DNA of 64,000 nucleotides, from the NCBI RefSeq assembly GCF_042646125.1, contig NZ_JBHRSW010000014.1, forward strand, positions 294,429-358,428, written 5' to 3'. Origin of the DNA: Glaciecola flavus (GTDB taxonomy: Bacteria; Pseudomonadota; Gammaproteobacteria; Enterobacterales; Alteromonadaceae). The notes under the pieces are model-generated. The model did no database searches. It saw only the letters and a program-made list of their open reading frames with translations, and was not told the DNA's origin. How positions within the stretch are numbered: position 1 is the first letter of the stretch; the number at the start of each line of letters is the position of its first letter. Shown here piece by piece: positions 36,158 to 46,108 of the stretch. The position numbers and the translations under genes were made by a program.

Positions 36158-36481
36158 ATGCCCAAATATGCAGCTGAAATAAGCCGCTTGCTTGCCCCCT
36201 ATTATTCAGAAATGAGCTTAATGCTGGCCGCGACTTTGTTGGTCATTTACGGTGACCTTATCAACAAACATATAAAACGTGTGCTCGCACCCTGCCATTT
36301 TATTATTAGAATTTCTTTGTTTGTGGCATTGTGTGCATTTGGCTATGGCTTGTTGACTTTGCATGGTGCGCCAATTATTGCTCAGCTATTCTTGCTCTTG
36401 CCATGGCAATACCAAGGACTTGCTTATATTTTGGCTTTCCTGTTTATGGGAATACTCGCCGAAAGGCGAAGATATATTTAA
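36158..36481 (+). CDS. DUF3392 membrane protein
   Basis: Small inner-membrane protein of 107 residues, three hydrophobic helices; the pattern LAATLLVIYGDLINKHIKRVL and FIIRISLFVALCAFGYGLLT fits DUF3392, a gammaproteobacterial family without known function. Starts alone after a 170-base gap and is followed 16 bases after its stop by the next gene. Confidence 0.75.
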   Translation: MPKYAAEISRLLAPYYSEMSLMLAATLLVIYGDLINKHIKRVLAPCHFIIRISLFVALCAFGYGLLTLHGAPIIAQLFLLLPWQYQGLAYILAFLFMGILAERRRYI

Positions 36482-36497
36482 AAGGGTCGCAGTAAAA

Positions 36498-36992
36498 ATG
36501 TTACGAACAATAATTGAAAAAACCAAAGAGATGGATGAGCGTTATCGACGCGCCTTAGACAATAATAAGCGTCTAAAATATTCATTGATTACAATTAGCC
36601 TAGCGCTGCTTTTAGCATTAACGGCTAACAAATTGTTGGGTATCGTTAGTATTCCAGATCCTATTTATGCGGCATTGCATACCGCAGCGTTGTTTATGTT
36701 TATCTTTGTGACTTTTTACCGAGTTAGTCCTTATTTCGATCATCCATACAGTCCTGATCCATATGACTATCTAAAACTAGATGAAGAGACCCTCTACATT
36801 GGAAAAGATGCGATACCGTTGCAAAAAATAAACAAAGTCGTCATTACCAAGCTACCTAAAGTGACGATTTTTTCTCTACCTTACAATCACGTAGGAGGCA
36901 AGCCCCCTACTTTTTATTTTGATCATGGTTTTTACCTGTCTTTGCACAACTACGTGAAGAAACACTTACCAAACGTCGAATTTATTGATTAA
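36498..36992 (+). CDS. Two-helix membrane protein of unknown function
   Basis: 164 residues from the ATG at 36498. A charged N-terminus (IIEKTKEMDERYRRALDNNK) precedes two helices (about 29-48 and 58-76); the C-terminal half is soluble and beta-rich (LKLDEETLYIGKDAIPLQKI, a PH-like pattern). Family not recognised. The longer frame back to 36363 overlaps DUF3392 and has no ribosome site, so it was trimmed. Likely in an operon with the DUF3392 gene. Confidence 0.6.
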   Translation: MLRTIIEKTKEMDERYRRALDNNKRLKYSLITISLALLLALTANKLLGIVSIPDPIYAALHTAALFMFIFVTFYRVSPYFDHPYSPDPYDYLKLDEETLYIGKDAIPLQKINKVVITKLPKVTIFSLPYNHVGGKPPTFYFDHGFYLSLHNYVKKHLPNVEFID

Positions 36993-37017
36993 TGTAGTCG
37001 AAAGCGTAAATGAGCCT

Positions 37018-37761
37018 CTAATCTAATTCTAGGTCAAACACCGCACTGATTGAGGCACTAAAAACAATATTCTCTTGTAAATAACGGCCTTCAGTGCTTG
37101 GTTCATTTAAAGCCGCTTTGCTCAATGCAATAGATTCAATGCCGTCATTGCGGCCAAAACGTCCAAAGTTATTATTGCTGGTTAAGCTAATGCTGTATAT
37201 GTTGCCCAATTTGGCGTTAAATGCCTTCGCATAAGATTGCGCTTTGGATTTTGCATTTTCGACTGCTAGAGCATTGACCTCATCAATCAAGGTATCTTCT
37301 TCGGAGGATTTGAGATTTATGTTACCAATTGAATTTATTTTGACGCGTAAGGCAAAGTCCAATAAATCATTTAAGTAAGTTAAATCTTTTAGCGTTACCT
37401 TTAATTGACGAATCGCGGAATAGCCATCAATTTCCCGTTTACTGCCTTTAGAATAAGTATAAATTGCTTGCGTCGATAGACTTGAGGCGGAAACGTCGTC
37501 TTTACTCACCTCAAAGGCCGCAAGGCCATCTAAAAAACTATTCACCCGCTGATCAACATCATTTTTTGCCGCGAGACTGGTACTCCGCTCACTTTTCACA
37601 GAAAACGATACCAGTGCGATATCAGGTTTAGCTTCTAATTGTGCTGACCCAACTACGGAAATATGACGATTATCTGGCAAGGGTGACTCTGCGGCTGCGA
37701 CTAAAGGTAAAAATAAAGCGGTGGTTAAGACTAAATATCGAATGCACATAAAAACTCTCAC
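37018..37761 (-). CDS. SIMPL-domain (DUF541) periplasmic protein
   Basis: Protein of 247 residues; signal peptide at 1-23 (LTTALFLPLVAAAES). ISVVGSAQLEAKPDIALVSFSV is the start of the SIMPL/DUF541 domain, and NALAVENAKSKAQSYAKAF is the conserved helix. E. coli homologue YggE is linked to oxidative stress tolerance. Monocistronic and divergent from the sulfatases. Confidence 0.88.
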   Translation of the reverse strand: MRVFMCIRYLVLTTALFLPLVAAAESPLPDNRHISVVGSAQLEAKPDIALVSFSVKSERSTSLAAKNDVDQRVNSFLDGLAAFEVSKDDVSASSLSTQAIYTYSKGSKREIDGYSAIRQLKVTLKDLTYLNDLLDFALRVKINSIGNINLKSSEEDTLIDEVNALAVENAKSKAQSYAKAFNAKLGNIYSISLTSNNNFGRFGRNDGIESIALSKAALNEPSTEGRYLQENIVFSASISAVFDLELD

Positions 37762-37979
37762 TATCTACCTGTGTGATTGGGCTGTCCCTAATGTTAACAG
37801 ATAACACATTTACGTTAATTCCTATTTACATTGCGCAAAAATAGACTAAATGCTAGCGTCACTTCACAGAAATATTCGCTACTTTGTGTATGACCGACAT
37901 CGGAGTATGAGGCTAACGCCAATATCTCATACACGTAGTGTTGAACAAACATTTACTGACTCTGGCAGTCCTTTTGAAC

Positions 37980-39380
37980 ATGAAAATCAAATCAAGCGTA
38001 GTTGTTTTAAACCTCATTATCAATGCCTTATTTATTTCTTTAAGCGAGGCCAATCAAACATCACTATCGACTTACCAAACCAAGCCAAATATTGTCTTGT
38101 TTTTTGTCGATGATTTAGGTTGGTCGGATTTAGGATACCGCAATAACACATTCGACACGCCAAATATTGATAAACTCGCGCAACAGGGTATGGATTTTAC
38201 CTCCGCCTACATACCCACGCCGACATGCAGTCCCAGCAGGAGTGCACTACTGACAGGGAAACACCCCGCGCGTTTAAAAATGACGCGACACATCCCCAAC
38301 TCCCCAAAGTTTGGGTTTGATATTTATGGTCGAAGCGATGAACCCAGCCATTTATGGCCAACAGATCCAGCAAAATTCCCGAGTGTCAATTGGTTAAAAC
38401 TCGACTATTTAACCTACGCTGAAGTGTTGCAAAAACATGGTTACTACAACCATTTTATTGGCAAATGGCACCTCGGTGACGAGCGCTATCATCCAGTAAA
38501 GCAAGGCTTTCACTCTCAATACGGCACAAGTAATTGGGGGCATCCAAAATCGTACTATTCACCGTTTTTTAAACACTCTGAAGTACTCGCAGACAAAAAA
38601 GACCACTATCTTACTGAGGTATTAACCGACAATGCTGTTGAGTTTATTGAGCAGTACAAAGACAAGCAGCCATTCTTATTAAATCTCTGGTATTACACAG
38701 TACATGGCCCCTTTGTCGGTAAACAGGCATACCTACAACACTATCTCGACAAAGGCCTAGATCCCCCGTACGCCAATTATGCGGCAATGGTAAAATCCAT
38801 GGACGACTCTGTTGGTCGAGTCAGGCATGCACTGCAAGCACAAAATATGGATAAAAATACCATCATCATCTTTTTATCTGACCAAGGTGGTGCATTTGTA
38901 AATAAGCCCTTTCACGGCGGCAAAAAATACGACACGCTCTATGAAGGCGGTGGAAGGGTGCCGTTTATCGTCTATTGGCCTGAGCACATGAAAAAGGGGG
39001 TAAAAAACGATAGTCCAGTACAATCTCTTGATTTGTTTCCGACAATTTTGGATATCGTAGGTGAACCTAAGGCAGCAAACAATACCCTTGATGGAGTAAG
39101 CCTGATTGATGTGTTAAAAGAAAACCGTCAACTCGTCAGAAAAACGCCATTGTTCGGCTATCGCGCATATGAAGACCTTTACTTATCAGTAAGAGAAGGC
39201 AACTGGAAATTGCTCGCCTATAGAAGTGGTGAAAAACGCCTGTTCAACCTTGCGAATGATATTCAAGAATCCATTAACCTTGCCAGCAAATACCCTGACA
39301 TTGTCGAAAACTTAGTCAAAAAAGCAAAAGTTTGGGAGAAAGAAATGGGTGTAGAAGCATATTCGGGCTTAGACAAATGA
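37980..39380 (+). CDS. Exported arylsulfatase (Cys-type)
   Basis: Sulfatase of 466 residues if started at ATG 37980 with signal KSSVVVLNLIINALFISLSEA; a TTG start at 37938 is possible. The formylglycine motif TCSPSRSALLTGKH has Cys83; metal ligands are in FFVDDLGWSD, FIGKWHLGD and FLSDQGGAF. S1 family. Substrate not inferable; marine relatives act on algal sulfated glycans. It needs an FGE or anSME maturase, not present in the window. Stop overlaps the second sulfatase start (ATGA). Confidence 0.88.
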   Translation: MKIKSSVVVLNLIINALFISLSEANQTSLSTYQTKPNIVLFFVDDLGWSDLGYRNNTFDTPNIDKLAQQGMDFTSAYIPTPTCSPSRSALLTGKHPARLKMTRHIPNSPKFGFDIYGRSDEPSHLWPTDPAKFPSVNWLKLDYLTYAEVLQKHGYYNHFIGKWHLGDERYHPVKQGFHSQYGTSNWGHPKSYYSPFFKHSEVLADKKDHYLTEVLTDNAVEFIEQYKDKQPFLLNLWYYTVHGPFVGKQAYLQHYLDKGLDPPYANYAAMVKSMDDSVGRVRHALQAQNMDKNTIIIFLSDQGGAFVNKPFHGGKKYDTLYEGGGRVPFIVYWPEHMKKGVKNDSPVQSLDLFPTILDIVGEPKAANNTLDGVSLIDVLKENRQLVRKTPLFGYRAYEDLYLSVREGNWKLLAYRSGEKRLFNLANDIQESINLASKYPDIVENLVKKAKVWEKEMGVEAYSGLDK

Positions 39381-40984
39381 GAGTACTTACCGTAGTCGCA
39401 AGCATCATTTTATTTGTCGCGTGCCAACACCCAAATATGCAACCAAGGTCGCAAACAAATGACCTATCTGCATCTTCCCCCGAGTTTACTAGACCGAATA
39501 TCATTTTATTTTTAGTTGATGATATGGGGCTGATGGATATGTCCGTGCCAATGTTAGTGGATAAAAATGGAGAGGCAAAACCGCATCCACTGAATAGTTT
39601 TTACCGTACGCCAAATTTAGAGAAGCTGGCTGACAACGGTGTTCGCTTTACTCAGTTTTACGCGCATTCAGTTTGCTCACCTACGCGCGTGTCCATTTTT
39701 ACCGGTCAAAATTCAGCTCGACATAAAACAACGCAATGGATCCACCCACTACACAATAACAGTGGGAACTATGGACCCAAAGACTGGAATTGGAATGGTT
39801 TAACAAAAGAAAATGCCACACTCCTCACTATGCTTAATGAAGCGGGGTATCAAACCATCCACGTAGGGAAAGGACATTTTGCACCGGCGCAAGCAGAGGG
39901 TGCCAATCCTATAAATATAGGCTTTGATGAGAACATCGGCGGGGCAGCCCATGGTGCACCCGGCAGTTATTATGGTGAAGAAGCTTATGGTAAAAAGAAA
40001 AACAAAAACATCGTGCCGCATTTAGAGGCTTATCACAATACAGATACCTTCCTGACAGAAGCGCTGACATTAGAGGCAAATAAAGCCATTGCACGCGCTG
40101 CTGAAAAAAATACGCCATTTTTTTTGTACATGTCTCATTACGCGGTGCACACACCGTTTTATTCTGATCCGCGCTTCATAAGCAATTACGACAATACACA
40201 CAAATCAGAGATTGCGAAGACCTACGCTTCAATGGTGGAAGGGATTGATCACTCCATGGGACAATTGCTTGAGCAACTAGAGCAATTAAACATTGCAGAA
40301 GATACCCTCGTTATTTTTTTGGGTGACAACGGCAGTACAGCCCCTCTTTCTGAAAATAAAGACTTGCGATTTGAGCCCTATACTCATGCTAGCTCCGCCC
40401 CGCTTCGTGGCATGAAAGGCACCAGCTATGAAGGAGGCATGCGAGTGCCGTTCATCGCAAGTTGGGCAAAGCCGGTTCCAGATAATAAAAACCAGCAAAG
40501 ACTACCTATTGCTCAAGGCAAAACTATCACGCAAATTGGCAGTATTCTCGATATTCTTCCCACCTTGCAAACGATAAGCGCTCCAGATTTTTCTATTCAA
40601 ACAACTGTGGACGGAGACGTGTTAAGCAAACAGTTCGCCGGTCAATTCAACCACTCACGCCGCCAAACCTTCTTAAACCATTTTCCTCATGTACACCGCA
40701 GCAGCTATTTTACGAGCTATGTGAACGGTGATTGGAAGCTTGTTTATTTTTATCCGTTGAAAGAAACATTTAAGGTCTTAGATCCTCTTCGACACCATGG
40801 GCATAGTGAATGCAGGTTGTTTAATCTTAAAGACGACCCCTACGAAAAATATGATTTGAGTAAATCACATCACAAAGAACTAAAACAGATGATGCGTGCT
40901 ATGCAGGCCGAATTAGACAGTATGAATGCTCTGTACCCCCTCAAAGATGATACAGTCTTATTGCCGAGTCTTGCTTGTTTATGA
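39377..40984 (+). CDS. Lipoprotein sulfatase (Cys-type), second of pair
   Basis: 535 residues from ATG 39377. Lipobox LFVAC (Cys at about 16) makes it a likely lipoprotein, unlike the first sulfatase. Formylglycine motif SVCSPTRVSIFTGQN has Cys100; LVDDMGLMDMS and FLGDNGSTAP supply metal ligands. Only distantly similar to its neighbour, so probably not a tandem duplicate but a pair with different specificity acting on one polymer. Convergent with the EAL gene. Confidence 0.88.
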   Translation: MRVLTVVASIILFVACQHPNMQPRSQTNDLSASSPEFTRPNIILFLVDDMGLMDMSVPMLVDKNGEAKPHPLNSFYRTPNLEKLADNGVRFTQFYAHSVCSPTRVSIFTGQNSARHKTTQWIHPLHNNSGNYGPKDWNWNGLTKENATLLTMLNEAGYQTIHVGKGHFAPAQAEGANPINIGFDENIGGAAHGAPGSYYGEEAYGKKKNKNIVPHLEAYHNTDTFLTEALTLEANKAIARAAEKNTPFFLYMSHYAVHTPFYSDPRFISNYDNTHKSEIAKTYASMVEGIDHSMGQLLEQLEQLNIAEDTLVIFLGDNGSTAPLSENKDLRFEPYTHASSAPLRGMKGTSYEGGMRVPFIASWAKPVPDNKNQQRLPIAQGKTITQIGSILDILPTLQTISAPDFSIQTTVDGDVLSKQFAGQFNHSRRQTFLNHFPHVHRSSYFTSYVNGDWKLVYFYPLKETFKVLDPLRHHGHSECRLFNLKDDPYEKYDLSKSHHKELKQMMRAMQAELDSMNALYPLKDDTVLLPSLACL

Positions 40985-41018
40985 GTTCAGGGCGAGTACT
41001 CCCGCGAAGTGCTCCGGC

Positions 41019-42851
41019 TTAAGGAAGGCTTAGATCTAATAGTTGAGACATAGGCATGGGTTTTGCCCAATAGTAGCCCTGCCCCATGTCAACACCAGAA
41101 TTAATGAGCAATGTGGCTGTTTGCGCATCCTCTACGCCCTCAGCTACCACTTTGATACCAAAAGCTTTCGCAATTTGTATGATCGCTTCCACGATGTGCA
41201 AATTTTGTCGATTGGTGGTGATATCGAATATAAACGACTTGTCTATTTTAAGTGTCTCGGCTTGAAAACGACTGATGTAAGCGAGGTTTGAGTACCCTGA
41301 ACCAAAGTCATCAATGGATAAGATAACTCCCAAACTCTTAATAACATCAATTTGTTGCTCAACATTGTATTTGTCATCAAATTCAATAGACTCCGTTAAC
41401 TCAAGCTCTAGTAAACTTGGGGACAAACGGTTTTTATGTAAACTGCTAGAGATAATCCTTGCCAAATCGCCTTGTTTAAACTGTTGCGGTGACACATTAA
41501 CCGCTACGGGTAGCGCCTTAGAAAGGGTTTTGTTCCAACGTTGACAATCTTCGCACGCTTGCTCAATAACCCATGCACCGATATCGCTGATCAATCCATT
41601 CGCTTCGGCAACCCCAATAAAATATTCAGGTGATACAAAATTACCTTCATGCTGCCAGCGGATAAGCGCTTCGTATCCGACAATTTGCTCGCTCTGCAGA
41701 TCCACTTTAGGTTGATAATACAGCTCAAACGCGACCTTGCTAATGGCTTGTTTTAAGGCTTCACTAATACGAATAGTATCAACAAGCTTTGCTTCCATAT
41801 CCGCTCGAAAGCTCGCAAAATTTTGACGCGCTTCTTCGGTGTTCATAGCAATCACTGCTTTTTTCCTGATTTCCTTGTAAGTGCCGCCATCAAAGGGATA
41901 TTGGGATACACCCGCTTGAAATTTTAGTGAAATTTGCCCAGAATGCATTTCAAAGGTCTGAGAAATAATGCGTTTAATCGCAAGTAATTCGGCTTCTAGG
42001 ATTTCACTTTCAGTCAGTGTGACAACAACCGTAAGCTCTTTTTTCGACGTGTGAAAAGCGCAATACTCGGTATGCGTTTGTATTTCTTTAGATAGTTTAA
42101 GAATAAACTCAACCGCGACTGTCTCGCCTTGCGTAGCCACAATGTCGTCGTAATTGTTAATTTTGATGCACAGCAAAGCCGGTGTTTGTCCAATTCTCCC
42201 AAAGAATCGACGAAAATGTTCTTCGCACGCCAAATCATTGCCAAGTTTAGTAAACAGATTTTGCTTTTTTTCGTGAGTAAGGCGTTTTAGTTGTCGGCTA
42301 AGTCTCTTATTCTTTTTTTGTAGGCGTCGAACAAAGCCATTGTACAGAACTAACAATTTATTAAAAACATAAGCATATGCGAGTAAACATAAGCAAAGGA
42401 CATGCGTTTTGTTCCAGTTTACTGGGTGCGATGTGTATCCAAGCTGTGCAATAAGATTCAATAAGTACAAATAGCATACAGAGAAAAATAAAATCGACAA
42501 CAACACGCCTTTTCGACCGTACAAAATGGGTACTGTCACGGCCGCGATAAATGCAAACACTACGGAGTTTTCCACCCCACCATCCCGCCATATTACATAT
42601 GCGACAAGGCAATTTAAGTACCATGCAAAAACGCCCGCTACAATTGGGCTGTTGTCTGCGCTCAAATACCATCGCAATAAAGCCAAAACACAACTAGAAA
42701 GTAATAAGGGTTGAAGTAGAGTAAAATTATTTACAATCGCAGCGAGTAAAACGTATATACCTATCGCCACTAATGTTGCGAACAATATCCAAGACAACGA
42801 TCGCTCTAACAGGGGATGTTTAAAAAGCGGATGTTTAGCTGAAGAAATCAT
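41019..42851 (-). CDS. Membrane EAL phosphodiesterase with degenerate GGDEF
   Basis: 610 residues. Five or six membrane helices (about 15-165), a coiled charged linker (RLQKKNKRLSRQLKRLTHEK), a GGDEF-fold domain (about 195-345) whose signature is replaced by SKKEL, so no cyclase activity, then EAL (about 355-608). EAL residues are complete: YEALIRW, LELTES, SIDDFGSGYSN, LKIDKSFI, VVAEGVED and GYYWAKP. Predicted active c-di-GMP hydrolase. Its ATG follows the cyclase gene by 14 bases. Confidence 0.92.
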   Translation of the reverse strand: MISSAKHPLFKHPLLERSLSWILFATLVAIGIYVLLAAIVNNFTLLQPLLLSSCVLALLRWYLSADNSPIVAGVFAWYLNCLVAYVIWRDGGVENSVVFAFIAAVTVPILYGRKGVLLSILFFSVCYLYLLNLIAQLGYTSHPVNWNKTHVLCLCLLAYAYVFNKLLVLYNGFVRRLQKKNKRLSRQLKRLTHEKKQNLFTKLGNDLACEEHFRRFFGRIGQTPALLCIKINNYDDIVATQGETVAVEFILKLSKEIQTHTEYCAFHTSKKELTVVVTLTESEILEAELLAIKRIISQTFEMHSGQISLKFQAGVSQYPFDGGTYKEIRKKAVIAMNTEEARQNFASFRADMEAKLVDTIRISEALKQAISKVAFELYYQPKVDLQSEQIVGYEALIRWQHEGNFVSPEYFIGVAEANGLISDIGAWVIEQACEDCQRWNKTLSKALPVAVNVSPQQFKQGDLARIISSSLHKNRLSPSLLELELTESIEFDDKYNVEQQIDVIKSLGVILSIDDFGSGYSNLAYISRFQAETLKIDKSFIFDITTNRQNLHIVEAIIQIAKAFGIKVVAEGVEDAQTATLLINSGVDMGQGYYWAKPMPMSQLLDLSLP

Positions 42852-42865
42852 TCATCGCCTGCAGT

Positions 42866-44446
42866 TTAGTCAACAATGCGAGACTGAAGTGCATCTTTTT
42901 GCCTAGACAACTTAGCTTTATACATGCCTTCATCTGCCAATTTTATCAGTGTATCGGTATTGCGCGAGCTTTGAGGGTAAAAGGACACCCCGATAGATGC
43001 CTCAACAGTTAAATTTTCCTTGAGATACGGCAAACGCATTTCTCGTCTGAGCTCGTCCGACAATTCGCTCAATATCGGTGTTAAATATAACTCATTCACA
43101 TCAGCCAAAAGCAAAATAAACTCATCGCCTCCCCAGCGACAAACAATGTCTCCTTGTCGCAATCTACTTTTGAAGCGCTTCACCACTTCTATCAGTACAT
43201 CATCCCCCACTTGATGACCATAGGTATCGTTGATTTCTTTAAAGTTATCAATATCAATAAATAACACGGCATAATTTGCATAGCTCAAACTCATTAATTC
43301 CAACTTTGATTTTAGGCCGTTTCGGTTAAACGCTTGCGTCAATGGATCTAAGTCAACAATGCTTGATAGGGCTTCTAATTTCTCTTTTTTGTTTGAAATA
43401 TCATGCAAAGAGATTTCGATGTAATCTTTAAAATCTTCCGTGCTAATTGATGTGGCAATGATTTGGAACCATCGAGGCTTGTTATCGACTGAATCATCAC
43501 ACTGAATTTGTAATAGTTTAAATTCACCAAGTGCGGTATTACTCAGTGCCAATTGTTTTTCAAAGCTATCTTCTATTGCCTCGCCATTTTCAAACAGCTG
43601 ATTCAAGAACTTCCCCATGTTTTTCTGTTTGCTTCTACTCGCAAAGGAAAGTAGGTCGTCAAAAGATTGATTGGCTAGGATTAAATTTCCGCTCGTGTCG
43701 GTAAGTACGATCGGGTTGCTGGCGTAATCAAAAACTAATCGAAGTCGCGCCTCTAAGGCTTCGATCTCCTTGCGATATTCTAATTCATGTTTTAAGGCTT
43801 TGTCAGTTTTAACAAGTAAGGCGTTGACGTCCGTTGTTAACCTACCCAACTCACCTTTTCGATGAAAAATGGGTTTTTTAATCCTGGCTCTTGACGGAGG
43901 GCTGATTTTACTCAGTTGTTTAGAGATATAGCTTAGGGGTTTGGTTACTAGAATAAAGACATTCAGGACGCAAACAAAGGTAATGATAAGTGCTTGCGTA
44001 AACAATAAACTCGCGTTGTAATCCGCATTTTTTCTGGCTCTTTGAGTAATAAACTGAAGGTCTTGCACTATCGTCAACTGCCCTACCACCTGCTCACTAA
44101 AAGGCGACGTAATATCAAAGTGATATTGCTGACCGTTTCCACTTTGTCTGCCGTTCGTCACTTCAATTTCTGCTGTACTTAAAGCAGCCGACATAACGAC
44201 ATCATTTACAATTAAGCCGTTCACCACTTCTTTTGCTAGCTCCTGATCGTCAAGGAATGCGGCGATTGACGACGTCGAAGCAACAGTTTCGTGAAGCTTG
44301 CTTATCTCAATTTCAGCATGTTTCAAGCTATTGTTGTATACGACCATGTAATATAGTTCAGAGGCGATAAAGCCAACTGCCATGGCCGTGAGTAAAATTG
44401 AAACAAGTAATCGACCAAGCAGGCTATCCTTGCTATTCAATTTCAT
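42866..44446 (-). CDS. Membrane diguanylate cyclase (HAMP-PAS-GGDEF)
   Basis: 526 residues from the ATG at 44446. One helix, a periplasmic sensor region (about 35-150), a second helix, a HAMP-like segment (about 176-225), a PAS domain (about 230-350, ANQSFDDLLSFASR) and GGDEF (about 360-522). Active site RWGGDEFILLL is intact and an inhibitory I-site RQGD lies five residues before it, so product feedback is expected. Overlaps the binding-protein gene by 14 bases. Confidence 0.92.
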   Translation of the reverse strand: MKLNSKDSLLGRLLVSILLTAMAVGFIASELYYMVVYNNSLKHAEIEISKLHETVASTSSIAAFLDDQELAKEVVNGLIVNDVVMSAALSTAEIEVTNGRQSGNGQQYHFDITSPFSEQVVGQLTIVQDLQFITQRARKNADYNASLLFTQALIITFVCVLNVFILVTKPLSYISKQLSKISPPSRARIKKPIFHRKGELGRLTTDVNALLVKTDKALKHELEYRKEIEALEARLRLVFDYASNPIVLTDTSGNLILANQSFDDLLSFASRSKQKNMGKFLNQLFENGEAIEDSFEKQLALSNTALGEFKLLQIQCDDSVDNKPRWFQIIATSISTEDFKDYIEISLHDISNKKEKLEALSSIVDLDPLTQAFNRNGLKSKLELMSLSYANYAVLFIDIDNFKEINDTYGHQVGDDVLIEVVKRFKSRLRQGDIVCRWGGDEFILLLADVNELYLTPILSELSDELRREMRLPYLKENLTVEASIGVSFYPQSSRNTDTLIKLADEGMYKAKLSRQKDALQSRIVD

Positions 44447-44852
44447 AAACAATTTTTACGCGTTCATCTACATACTTTTTAGGGATATAAGTTATTGCAC
44501 CATCGAGTGACAAAACATGCGCGATAGCGTCATCAGAAGAAACCGATTTGCGAGGTTTTTGGTAGTCTCTACCGGTAAACTTTAGCCTAGCCCAATAGGA
44601 ATTGACCTGAGACATCGATTTATTGATGATTTCTCGGTAAAAGCTAGCTTCATATGCTTCGTTATCTACAGGAGAAAGGGTGGGCATGTCACGACCACTG
44701 CGATAGCGTCCCATATAGATGCCAATAAGCTCATAGCGACTAATAGAATTAATTTGACTGTCTGCACTGGCCACAATCACCAGCTTTTCGTCTTCGTTTG
44801 CTAGAGCAGTAAAACTGAATAATAAGATAAATATACTGAGTAAGTTCTTCAT
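44433..44852 (-). CDS. Small periplasmic PBP-like protein
   Basis: 139 residues; signal peptide ends ALANE. The mature part (VIVASADSQINSISRYELIGIYMGR, RYRSGRDMPTLSP, VNSYWARLKFTGR, DGAITYIPKKY) is like one lobe of phosphate ABC-type substrate-binding proteins. Too short for a full transporter receptor, and no transporter follows. Start overlaps the stop of the barrel gene (TAATG). Likely sensory or accessory input for the adjacent cyclase; inference. Confidence 0.8.
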   Translation of the reverse strand: MKNLLSIFILLFSFTALANEDEKLVIVASADSQINSISRYELIGIYMGRYRSGRDMPTLSPVDNEAYEASFYREIINKSMSQVNSYWARLKFTGRDYQKPRKSVSSDDAIAHVLSLDGAITYIPKKYVDERVKIVYEIE

Positions 44853-46108
44853 TAGTAGGCAAAGCTCATGTTAAAGAAAAACAAATTTACAGCTTTAGTC
44901 TTGGGTAAAGACGCCGTAGTTTGTGTTGCCCACAATGGCTCTCCTGGCGCTTCGACTTCCGTTGTATCGATTTGAAACTTGAATGCAATATGTTCTGAGT
45001 AGTTCCACCTCAATCCGAGTGAGAGTGTTTTTTGGTTAGAAGAAAAAGAATTTATTTGGTCGTTTAATTCGGATTCCAATATGTCCACCAGACCCGCCAC
45101 TTGCGGCGGCAAAGCTTGCGGTGGTATCAACAAATCTTGAAGAATATTTGCGACATATCTTTTTGAATCGGTGTACGCGAGGCCTGCAAAGTATTCCATA
45201 TTGCCATTGGGATAAATGACAGAGAAGTAGCCGCTGTTAACGGGGTTAATTCTATCTACCCCTATCGTGGATATCCTTGCCAATTCGCCAATAAAGGTTA
45301 AGTGCTCCCCTTCATACTTTCCCCCAGCAGATAAATATGTACCATCAATTTTATCGGTATCGAGATCCGCCATGAGCGGCCTTGCACCCTGCCAAACGTT
45401 TTCTATTAAGCTAACCGCAGAGCTAAGTTCATTAAAAAATGGAGATAAGCCAACTAGGTTTATGTTTGAGTACCTAACACTTGCCAGCCAATTAAAATCT
45501 GCAATTTCGAGACTGAGACTCAAAAAGTCGTCCATGTCTATGCTGCGCCGCCGGCGAATCGGATAGGTCGTCTCTCCATAGCTTAACTTTGCTCTCAATT
45601 CACCAAAGTTAAGCGGATGACGGTAAATCAAATCGACACCATCTACGTTGCGAGGAGGCAACAAGCCATAGGTCTCTTGCGGGAGTTTTGCCCATGAAAA
45701 AGCAAAATCAACATCCCTCACTTCGGTTAACAAAAATAAATCGAAGGATGTACGTCCAGCTCTTAGAGTAAAATTGTCGTTAAACTTATACCTCAAAAAA
45801 GCTAAATTCAGCACATCATCAAAATTATCTTTTTCATCATTGCGATATAGACCTTGCACAAAAAAGTCTAATTTATCGTTAACATGATATTCTAACTGGG
45901 CACCAATCTTAGAATGAGGTTCGATGTCAAAGTCGCCTTTGAACAACGATTTATTTACGTCTACTTCGCTCTTATATCCATAAAGATCAGAGTCTGAAGT
46001 CATCACACTCAAATTACCAAAAATACCGAATTTGAGTTTGTTGTTTTCAGCTTTGACTGTCGATGCAAAAACGAGTGTAAAAAAAACTAAAAGAAAATGA
46101 CTCTTCAT
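44852..46108 (-). CDS. Porin-like outer-membrane protein
   Basis: 418 residues; signal peptide at 1-20 (VFASTVKAEN). Alternating hydrophobic strands throughout and a terminal aromatic residue (FNMSFAY) point to an outer-membrane beta barrel. No named family recognised. First gene of the four-gene signalling unit. Confidence 0.75.
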   Translation of the reverse strand: MKSHFLLVFFTLVFASTVKAENNKLKFGIFGNLSVMTSDSDLYGYKSEVDVNKSLFKGDFDIEPHSKIGAQLEYHVNDKLDFFVQGLYRNDEKDNFDDVLNLAFLRYKFNDNFTLRAGRTSFDLFLLTEVRDVDFAFSWAKLPQETYGLLPPRNVDGVDLIYRHPLNFGELRAKLSYGETTYPIRRRRSIDMDDFLSLSLEIADFNWLASVRYSNINLVGLSPFFNELSSAVSLIENVWQGARPLMADLDTDKIDGTYLSAGGKYEGEHLTFIGELARISTIGVDRINPVNSGYFSVIYPNGNMEYFAGLAYTDSKRYVANILQDLLIPPQALPPQVAGLVDILESELNDQINSFSSNQKTLSLGLRWNYSEHIAFKFQIDTTEVEAPGEPLWATQTTASLPKTKAVNLFFFNMSFAY

